Origin: Alphaproteobacteria bacterium
GTDB lineage: Bacteria > Pseudomonadota > Alphaproteobacteria > Rhizobiales > Beijerinckiaceae
Assembly: GCA_009920595.1 (NCBI GenBank)
Contig: RFZR01000140.1
Coordinates: forward strand, 1-5,069
Reading direction: 5' to 3'
Length of the DNA: 5,069 bases
Under the pieces are notes generated by a model. That model saw nothing but the letters and a program-made list of their open reading frames with translations. It did no database searches and had not been told where the DNA came from. Position numbers and translations under genes: made by a program. This document shows, one piece after another, positions 1 to 5,069 of this stretch. Positions within the stretch are counted from its first letter, which is position 1, and every line of letters starts with the position of its first letter.

Positions 1-522
1 ACGGATTATCGTATTGTTGAAAGTCTCGGCGCGACTGAAGGCGCGCCTGCGGCCGGCACCGCTGAGCTCATCGTGGATATCACAACAACAGGCGCCACGC
101 TTCAAGCCAATGCGCTCAAAGTGCTTGATGATGGTGTGATGCTTAAAAGCGAAGCCAATCTTGTGGCGTCACTTTCCGCCTCTTGGACATCAGCCCATCG
201 CCGTATTGCACAGTCGATGTTGGCCCGCATTGCGGCCGAAGAAGAAGCGCGCACAAACCGCGCGGTGCGTGCCGCATTTCGCACCGTGCCGTCAAATTTG
301 GCGGCAGAAGCCATGTCTCGCTTTGGCGTGGTCGTTGTGGCTTCACAAGATGATGAAATTGCTTTTCATTGTCCGAAGAAGAAAATCTTTGATGTCAGCG
401 AATGGTTGATTGCGTCCGGCGCGGCGCGCGTGGCGGTTGCGCATCTTGATTATGTGTTTACGTCAACCAATCACTTGGCAGATCGGTTGGAAGCGCGCCT
501 TAAGGGTCGCTCAGTGACCTAA
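1..522 (+). CDS. hisG: ATP phosphoribosyltransferase HisG, C-terminal part (5' end outside window)
   Basis: HisG condenses ATP with PRPP to give N1-(5-phosphoribosyl)-ATP, the first and feedback-controlled step of histidine biosynthesis in the cytoplasm. The frame is open from base 1, so the start lies upstream; 173 codons remain before TAA at 520-522. Fragment residues 10-16 (GATEGAP) and 23-37 (LIVDITTTGATLQAN) match the HisG PRPP-binding loop region, with Asp26 and the TTTG turn conserved, followed by the family-typical stretch KVLDDGVMLKSEANLVAS. Residues from about 95 to 173 form an extra tail (including HCPKKKIFDVSEWLI and VAHLDYVF), so this is longer than the short HisZ-dependent form. 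The tail sits where the ACT-like regulatory domain of long HisG lies but differs from the classical version; I recall similar tails in alphaproteobacterial HisG. A GTG at 73 is internal to the domain and is not the start. The stop overlaps an ATG by one base (TAATG), and the next gene follows closely, which suggests one transcript. Confidence 0.92.
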   Translation, partial: TDYRIVESLGATEGAPAAGTAELIVDITTTGATLQANALKVLDDGVMLKSEANLVASLSASWTSAHRRIAQSMLARIAAEEEARTNRAVRAAFRTVPSNLAAEAMSRFGVVVVASQDDEIAFHCPKKKIFDVSEWLIASGAARVAVAHLDYVFTSTNHLADRLEARLKGRSVT

Positions 523-544
523 TGAGTGATGTGGTGAAGAAGAG

Positions 545-550
545 AAGAGG
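545..550 (+). promoter_or_regulatory. Ribosome binding site that decides the META-protein start
   Basis: The purine-rich AAGAGG ends seven bases before the ATG at 558. The alternative in-frame ATG at 522 overlaps the hisG stop and has no comparable Shine-Dalgarno sequence before it, although translational coupling from hisG could still allow its use. The site therefore favours 558 as the start. Confidence 0.6.
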
Positions 551-557
551 TAGAACG

Positions 558-1022
558 ATGAAGCAAAATCGTCTGGTCCTATTCGGCCTTTTGCTGGCTC
601 TTGCGTCTGCGGTCTTCATTGCGCCTGTCGTTGCTCAAGAACAGCCGCCAGCGAGCAAATCCGGCGGGTTAACGCCGATGCAGCCGAAACAATTTCCCGT
701 TGGCGTACAATGGGTGCTGATCTCGCTGAATGGAAAATCTGTGGGGCTCAATCAACCGACATTGCAGCTTGACGCACAATTGCGCATGCGCGGCTTTGGC
801 GGTTGCAATACATTTTCGGCGGTCGCATATCCGCTCAAAAATCAAGGCCTTGCCGTGGGACCACTCGCGCTGACGCGTAAGGAATGCGCGAAAGCGGAGA
901 TGGATCTCGAGAAAGCCTATCTCCTCACTTTACGCACAACAGCGAAATGGGAAGAACGTGATGGCAATCTCATTCTCGTTGGCCAAGCGGGCGAATTGAA
1001 ATTCGATCGCGCATTGTTCTAA
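558..1022 (+). CDS. Secreted META-domain (HslJ/DUF306-like) protein
   Basis: A 154-residue exported protein of the META-domain family, whose members include E. coli HslJ; the molecular role is not defined. Residues 1-26 form a signal peptide: Lys2 and Arg5, a hydrophobic core at about 6-22, and a likely signal peptidase I site after VVA (24-26). There is no lipobox cysteine, so it is probably periplasmic rather than a lipoprotein. A Pro/Gln-rich linker (27-48) leads into the META domain (about 50-153), shown by QWVLISLNGK, QPTLQLD, the hallmark GGCNTFSAVAY (81-91), the conserved second cysteine in TRKEC (Cys110), the helix before W131, and a final strand GELKFDRAL. Cys83 and Cys110 are the two cysteines of the domain and could pair. 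Starting at 522 would add 12 residues (with KKRRGR) before the signal peptide; 558 is preferred because it has a Shine-Dalgarno sequence and gives a normal signal peptide. It probably shares the hisG transcript. Confidence 0.85.
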   Translation: MKQNRLVLFGLLLALASAVFIAPVVAQEQPPASKSGGLTPMQPKQFPVGVQWVLISLNGKSVGLNQPTLQLDAQLRMRGFGGCNTFSAVAYPLKNQGLAVGPLALTRKECAKAEMDLEKAYLLTLRTTAKWEERDGNLILVGQAGELKFDRALF

Positions 1023-1038
1023 TCGAATTCTTTTCTTC
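1000..1038 (+). terminator. Possible hairpin terminator between convergent genes
   Basis: AATTCGAT at 1000-1007 pairs perfectly with ATCGAATT at 1022-1029 around a 14-base loop, and a pyrimidine-rich CTTTTCTTC follows. The hairpin straddles the stop codon of the META gene and occupies most of the 29-base gap to the convergent ABC gene end, where a terminator is expected. The stem is AT-rich and the T tract is interrupted, so it may be weak or fortuitous. Read from the other strand the stem lacks a clear U tract. Confidence 0.3.
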
Positions 1039-1051
1039 GTTCTCATGAGCG

Positions 1052-2864
1052 TCAAAGCTCGCGCGGTGTGAAGAGACCTTTTTCATTGGTTTCAAGACGG
1101 ATCGAGCGCGCGTGGAACGCTTTCAATGTGGAGCGATGACCGATTGAAATGATTGTCGCGCCGGGCAAATTGATTTTCAGCATTTCATAAAGACGATTTT
1201 CACTCTCTTCATCAAGCGCGCTGGTGGCTTCATCGAGGAAGAGCCACTCGGGTTTTGCAAGCAGAGCGCGCGCCATCGCGATGCGTTGTTGCTCGCCGCC
1301 TGAGAGGCGCTGTGCCCAGATGGATTCTTCGTCAAGCGCGCCGGATAATTTACCAAGCCCCACAAGCGTGAGAGCGGCAAGGATACCCGAAATCAAAACG
1401 GAATCGCCCTGGCGGAAGGTGAGATCCGCTTCGAGGATTGTCGCGCCATGCGGCAAGGCCAACCGAAGCGTTTCAACATGAAGATCGGTTGAAGGCACGA
1501 TCGTGCGTTCGATATGAGGCGGTGTTGTGCCAAGCGAACGTGCGTTTTCGAGTGCGCTGTCAAAACTTGTCAAACGTTTTACGACCGAGAGATAATCCGC
1601 AACGGAAGTATAGGATCTTGCCGATGAAATAAAAGGGCGCGGCGACAATATAGGGAATGAACGGGCTGATCTGTCCATAAAAGGCGGTAAATGCCATCAA
1701 GACTTTGCGCACCGAAACAATTGCCAAAAAATTTCGAATAACATCACCGAAGCGTGACATCAGCAGGCGTTGTTCGGTTGGCTCACCACGAAGAAGTGCC
1801 ACTTGCTCGGCATATTCCCGCAAGCGCGCAAGCGAAAAGCGGAAACTCGCTTCATATTTTTGCTGATTGAAATAAAGCCCGATCAAGCGGCGGCCGATGA
1901 GATGCGTGATGAGCGTTCCGAAGCCTGAATAGAGACACGCGACCCAGAACAAAAAGCCTGGGATCGCAATGTCTGTGCCGGGAATCGTGAAATTCGAAGA
2001 GATTGACCAGAGAATGATAGAGAAGGATACGAGTGAGCTCAGCGTCGCGATCAAGGAGATCGATAAATTGTATGTGCGACTGATGAACATATCCACGTCA
2101 TCGGCGATACGTTGATCTGGATTGTCGGCGCTGTTGCCTTGCAGCGCCAAACGATAATGACCGCCATCACCGAGCCAATCTCCGACATAGCGTTCGGTGA
2201 GCCAGCGCCGCCAGCGGATCATTAATTGCGATTGGATGACATATTCAACGATTGCTGAAATAATATAAATCAGCGCCCAGAAAAGAAAAACCGTATAAAG
2301 TAAGCGCCAGAAGAGCTCGCTGTTTTTTTCCTCTAACGCATTAAACCAGTCGCGATTGAAATAGGAGAGACGAACGGAAATGCCGACTTGCGCTTGGTTA
2401 ATGAGGACAAGAAACACCACAAAACCGCGCGAGAGTGTTTGCTCGCGGATGGTAAAAGCAGGAAGCGGCCAAGGCCTAACAGTGACTTTCGTGAAGCCGT
2501 CGAAATAGCGATCCGCAATCCGCATGATCGAAGCAATGCCTGGAATATAGGAGATGGCGTGAATGATTAGTCCGAAAACGCCCACAGTGATGGGAAGACT
2601 ATCGGGCGGCAGGAAGGATGCGAGAGACTCTGGCCAGAGGCCGCGTTCTGCAAAAGTTAAGATCAATCCAAAGGCAACAAACTCAGCGGCAAAGATTGCC
2701 GCGAGAATTTGAAGAAAGCGCGACATCGTGGCGCTGCGCCAGGTTGTGAAACTCAACAACACGCCAACGACGGCAAGATCAAGCCCATCGGTTGTTTGAT
2801 CGAAGACCGCAAGAGTAAAAAGCGTGAGCGTTAAAAGCGCAACAAGTGTGGCGAGGCGATGCAT
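1052..2864 (-). pseudogene. Broken fused ABC permease-ATPase, YddA/SbmA-BacA-like family (frameshift plus loss of Walker A)
   Basis: Intact relatives are inner-membrane proteins with a permease domain (ABC_membrane_2/SbmA-BacA type) fused to a C-terminal ATPase; characterised members move peptides or B12-like compounds, but the substrate here cannot be told. From ATG 2864, residues 1-110 hold about four hydrophobic segments. The permease core runs from about 140 to 417, with family features such as YFNRDWFNALEEKN (168-181), RWRRWLTERYVGDWL, DNPDQRIADDVD (247-258) and LREYAEQVALLRGE (348-361). After GKI (415-417, near base 1614) this frame runs into 17 unrelated residues and a stop at 1560, while the homologous continuation SYTSVADYLSVVKRL lies in another frame; about 25 expected residues are absent. 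The ATPase part keeps LSGGEQQR (1306-1283), Walker B WLFLDEATSAL (1246-1214) and the H-loop IGHR, but at base 1385 ISG joins directly to ILAALTLVG, so Walker A and the Q-loop are gone (about 60 residues, in frame). No ATP-hydrolysing product is expected. It lies 32 bases after the aminotransferase on the same strand. An assembly error is the main alternative. Confidence 0.82.
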
Positions 2865-2896
2865 GATGAGGGTTAATCCTTATGCCATGCGTGAGA

Positions 2897-4066
2897 TTAA
2901 GGCGTGAAGCCTAAAAGGCGTGTGGGTAGAGTTTCAATCGCATCAACACCGACATTAGCGAAGGCGACGCGCAGATGCGTTTCTTGATGTGGTCCGAAAT
3001 AGGGGCCGGGCAGCGCGAGCACTCCGCGTTCTTCCGCGAGCCGCTCGGCAACGCGCCGCACAGGCGTATCAGAGAACGGATGCGCCACATAGGCAAAATA
3101 AGCGCCAATGGAATCAAGCCGCCAGCCATTAATCTTCGTCATCGCGGATGTGAAGGCTTTGGCGCGTTGTTCAATCTCGCGTGTATTTGCGGCACGCCAT
3201 TCGGTCGTATTGGGGATCGCCCAAGCCAGTGCGTGTTGTGCCGCGCGCGGGGCGCAGATTTGAACGCAATCAATCACTTTCCCGATTTCGTCGAGAATCG
3301 ATCGTCCACCGATAATCGCCCCGACACGATGACCCGGCACGCAATAGGTTTTCGAAAAACTATAGAGCGAGAGCACATTGCCCTGCCATGCGGGTGCGCT
3401 GAAGAGTTCATGAGGCGCGCCATAGGTCGCATTTAGAAAATCGCGATAGGTTTCATCAATGACGAGCCAGATATTTTTTTCTTGTGCGAGTTTCGCAAAG
3501 GCTTTTATGACCTCGCGCGGGTAAATGGCGCCGGTTGGATTATTCGGTGTGACCAAAACAATCGCGCGCGTTTTGCTATCAATGAGCGCTCTCGCATCAT
3601 CGACACTGGGAATGAAATTCTTTTCCGCTTTACAGAGCAATGCGCGCGGTTCGACACCCAGCATATCAAGCGTCATCTGATGATTGAAATACCAAGGCGC
3701 AGGGAGAATGATGTTATCGCCGGCTTTCGCAAGCGTCATGGCGATGAGCACAAAGGCTTGATTGCAACCTGATGTGATCGCGATCTCATCGACCTTAACA
3801 TCAGCGGCATAACGCGAAGACATGTCGGCGGCGAGTGCTTGGCGCAAAGTTTCGTCACCATAGATATCGCCGTAACGCGCAGCGGCGAGTGTGCCTGCCG
3901 CTTGGCTCAAATGATTTAAAATGTCCTCATGTGGGGGGTAGCCAGGTACGGCCTGCGACATATCGATGAGCGGTCCTCGCAATCCGTCGTAACGCCGCGC
4001 CCAGCCTTGCGCCTCGGGAATCGGTGGAGTGCCTGTATCGCGGACAAGGGGATTGAACGGTGTCAT
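2897..4066 (-). CDS. PLP-dependent class I/II aminotransferase (aspartate aminotransferase fold)
   Basis: A cytoplasmic fold-type I enzyme that transfers an amino group between an amino acid and a 2-oxo acid through pyridoxal phosphate. The 389-residue length is normal for the family and the ends look complete. Visible features in order: a small-domain entrance (33-45, including VPGYPP), YGDIYGDETLR (65-75), the phosphate-side loop SGCNQAF (99-105), the PLP-stacking aromatic in PWYFNH (124-128), NNPTG (175-179, Asn176), DETYRDF (204-210, Asp204 for the pyridine nitrogen, Tyr207), the Schiff-base lysine in SFSKT (Lys239), GHRVG (Arg247), and Arg366 in HLRVAF, which would hold the substrate carboxylate. 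All key residues are present, so it should be active. Substrate is not resolved; automatic names would be aspartate/aromatic or generic aminotransferase. ATG 4066 has AGGA (4077-4074) seven bases upstream. It is probably the first gene of a two-gene operon with the broken ABC transporter, and is divergent from the ureohydrolase gene. Confidence 0.9.
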   Translation of the reverse strand: MTPFNPLVRDTGTPPIPEAQGWARRYDGLRGPLIDMSQAVPGYPPHEDILNHLSQAAGTLAAARYGDIYGDETLRQALAADMSSRYAADVKVDEIAITSGCNQAFVLIAMTLAKAGDNIILPAPWYFNHQMTLDMLGVEPRALLCKAEKNFIPSVDDARALIDSKTRAIVLVTPNNPTGAIYPREVIKAFAKLAQEKNIWLVIDETYRDFLNATYGAPHELFSAPAWQGNVLSLYSFSKTYCVPGHRVGAIIGGRSILDEIGKVIDCVQICAPRAAQHALAWAIPNTTEWRAANTREIEQRAKAFTSAMTKINGWRLDSIGAYFAYVAHPFSDTPVRRVAERLAEERGVLALPGPYFGPHQETHLRVAFANVGVDAIETLPTRLLGFTP

Positions 4067-4225
4067 GGACGAATCCTATCGAAACTCAATCTTACTCTGT
4101 TTAGCCGAGCCATGCTTTATGTGCGAGGCATTATGCGTGAGGAGATCGCGCTTTACCGTGGAAACTCGGCTACCAATTCCGTAATCTCGGCGATAAAGTG
4201 GCATGAGATAACAGGGGCGGGACGA
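4067..4225. promoter_or_regulatory. Divergent intergenic region, expected promoters for aminotransferase and ureohydrolase
   Basis: These 159 bases separate two start codons that point away from each other, so both promoters should lie here. Beyond the ribosome binding sites (AGGA on the - strand at 4077-4074; AGGGG on the + strand at 4213-4217) I see no convincing paired -35/-10 boxes. CATAAT on the - strand (4135-4130) and TAATCT on the + strand (4182-4187) are the best -10-like hexamers, and neither has a good TTGACA-like partner. The region is visibly richer in A/T than the flanking genes. Confidence 0.45.
4102..4172. repeat. Spaced inverted repeat in the divergent region
   Basis: TAGCCGAG at 4102-4109 is the exact reverse complement of CTCGGCTA at 4165-4172, with 55 bases between the arms. 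GAAACTC also occurs directly repeated at 4081-4087 and 4161-4167, the second copy running into the right arm. The position between divergent genes would suit a pair of regulator sites, but eight bases is short enough to be chance. Confidence 0.25.
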
Positions 4226-5069
4226 ATGGCGGACAATAACAAACTTGAAGCGCTGCGCGCGAAATACGCCGACGCGTCCGGCGGCGATATTTTCGATCCC
4301 GAATTCAAACGCGTGGCGGACACGGTTTTTACCGGTGAGCGGCGCAAATGGCCTTTCGCCGAGCCTGCGACATTTTGTGGCGCGCCTTATCGGCCTGAGG
4401 CCTATGCAGAGAAATTCAAAGAGCTTGATGTTGCTTTGATCGGCGTGCCGATGGATTTGGGTGTGACGAACCGATCTGGTGCGCGGCTTGGTCCGCGTGC
4501 TGTGCGTGCGGTTGAACGTGTCGGCCCGTTTGAACATGTGTTGCGCCGAATGCCGGTTGCATCCTTGCGCGTGGCCGATGTCGGCGACGTACCTTTCCGC
4601 TCGCGCTATTCGCTTGAATCCTGTCACGAGGATTTGGAGGCCTATTACAATCTTGTGCTTGATGCGGGTGTTGTGCCCGTCTCCTGTGGTGGTGATCATT
4701 CAATCACCGGATCAATTTTGAAAGCGATTGGCCGCAAAGAACCTGTTGCGATGATTCACATCGATGCGCATTGCGACACGAGCGGGCCTTATGAAGGTTC
4801 GAAATTTCATCATGGCGGTCCGTTCCGCAAAGCGGTGCTTGATGGCGTGCTTGACCCCGAGCGCGTGATTCAAATCGGCATTCGTGGCGGCGCGGAATAT
4901 CTTTGGGAGTTTTCATATGAAAGCGGTATGACCGTTATTCATGGCGAAGAGATTCCCAAGCTTGGTATTGAAGCGATCATCAAACAAGCCCGCGCTGTTG
5001 CAGGCACGGGCCCTGTCTATGTGACCTTCGATATTGATTCACTTGATCCTGCCTTCGCGCCGGGTACCG
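4226..5069 (+). CDS. speB: Agmatinase/guanidinobutyrase-type ureohydrolase, SpeB family (3' end outside window)
   Basis: Enzymes of this family hydrolyse a guanidino group to release urea, for example agmatine to putrescine or 4-guanidinobutyrate to 4-aminobutyrate, using a two-manganese centre in the cytoplasm. The 281 visible codons are open to the window edge and cover most of a protein usually 300-350 residues long. All six metal ligands of the family are visible: His158 in CGGDHS, Asp180, His182 and Asp184 in HIDAHCDTS, and Asp269 and Asp271 in FDIDSLDP. Other family marks are GVPMDLGVTNRSGARLGPRA (73-92), FHHGGPFR (194-201, catalytic-type His196) and IGIRGG (217-222). The start at ATG 4226 has AGGGG eight bases upstream and gives a typical N-terminal extension (about 65 residues before the fold core). 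Agmatinase is the usual automatic label, but the exact guanidino substrate cannot be read from the sequence; the gene symbol reflects the family rather than proven activity. Confidence 0.88.
   Translation, partial: MADNNKLEALRAKYADASGGDIFDPEFKRVADTVFTGERRKWPFAEPATFCGAPYRPEAYAEKFKELDVALIGVPMDLGVTNRSGARLGPRAVRAVERVGPFEHVLRRMPVASLRVADVGDVPFRSRYSLESCHEDLEAYYNLVLDAGVVPVSCGGDHSITGSILKAIGRKEPVAMIHIDAHCDTSGPYEGSKFHHGGPFRKAVLDGVLDPERVIQIGIRGGAEYLWEFSYESGMTVIHGEEIPKLGIEAIIKQARAVAGTGPVYVTFDIDSLDPAFAPGT

Noticed and set aside
522..557. ATG at 522 as the start of the META-domain protein
   Set aside because: It lacks a Shine-Dalgarno sequence and adds a long charged stretch before the signal peptide; 558 has both a ribosome binding site and a normal signal peptide. 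Coupled initiation at 522 is not excluded.
1052..1678. Treating the ATPase part as a separate intact gene beginning at the ATG at 1678
   Set aside because: The first 20 or so residues from 1678 are the permease sequence read in the wrong frame, and the ATPase lacks Walker A, so it is a fragment of the broken fused gene rather than an independent half-transporter.
1815..1845. Short GCAAGCG-type tandem repeat
   Set aside because: It lies inside the ABC permease coding sequence and encodes the conserved SLARLRE stretch, so it is explained by codon use.
2975..3436. 153-codon open frame on the + strand opposite the aminotransferase
   Set aside because: It is fully antisense to the aminotransferase, whose PLP motifs are conserved; its composition looks like a shadow frame and it has no recognisable motif.
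4076..4699. 207-codon open frame on the - strand opposite the ureohydrolase
   Set aside because: It lies mostly antisense to a gene with all catalytic motifs in place, is rich in Arg/His as expected of a GC-biased shadow frame, and shows no recognisable domain.
1..5069. Search for tRNA, rRNA, CRISPR arrays, insertion sequences, riboswitches and defence systems
   Set aside because: I saw no cloverleaf-like segments, no regularly spaced repeats, no transposase or integrase motifs and no toxin-antitoxin or nuclease signatures; nearly all bases are accounted for by five genes.

Overview
The window reads as ordinary chromosomal DNA from an alphaproteobacterium, most likely of the Hyphomicrobiales (Rhizobiales). 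This rests on remembered protein resemblance: the HisG tail, the SpeB-like ureohydrolase and the long fused ABC permease/ATPase all look like forms common in that group. No search was possible. There are no tRNA, rRNA, CRISPR, insertion-sequence or phage signals.

Layout. On the + strand, 1-522 is the 3' part of hisG (ATP phosphoribosyltransferase, first step of histidine synthesis). It is followed closely by a small exported META-domain (HslJ-like) protein at 558-1022, which is probably co-transcribed. The next two genes run on the - strand and converge on this pair: a class I/II PLP-dependent aminotransferase (4066-2897) and, 32 bases downstream of it, an ABC transporter gene of the YddA/SbmA-BacA-like fused permease-ATPase family (2864-1052). 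The last gene is on the + strand, divergent from the aminotransferase across 159 bases: the 5' part of an agmatinase/guanidinobutyrase-type ureohydrolase (4226 to the window end).

The most notable point is that the ABC transporter gene is broken. Its membrane domain is open to about residue 417. The reading frame then shifts near base 1615, and about 25 residues expected by the family are missing. About 230 bases further on, a second, in-frame loss near base 1385 removes the Walker A and Q-loop portion of the ATPase, while the signature motif, Walker B and H-loop remain. This is either a decaying gene or an assembly error, and raw reads would decide.

Functional links. HisG belongs to histidine biosynthesis, and the META protein is probably a passenger in that transcript. 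The aminotransferase and the divergent ureohydrolase could both serve arginine/guanidino-compound catabolism, but that rests on adjacency only. I found no undescribed biological system here.
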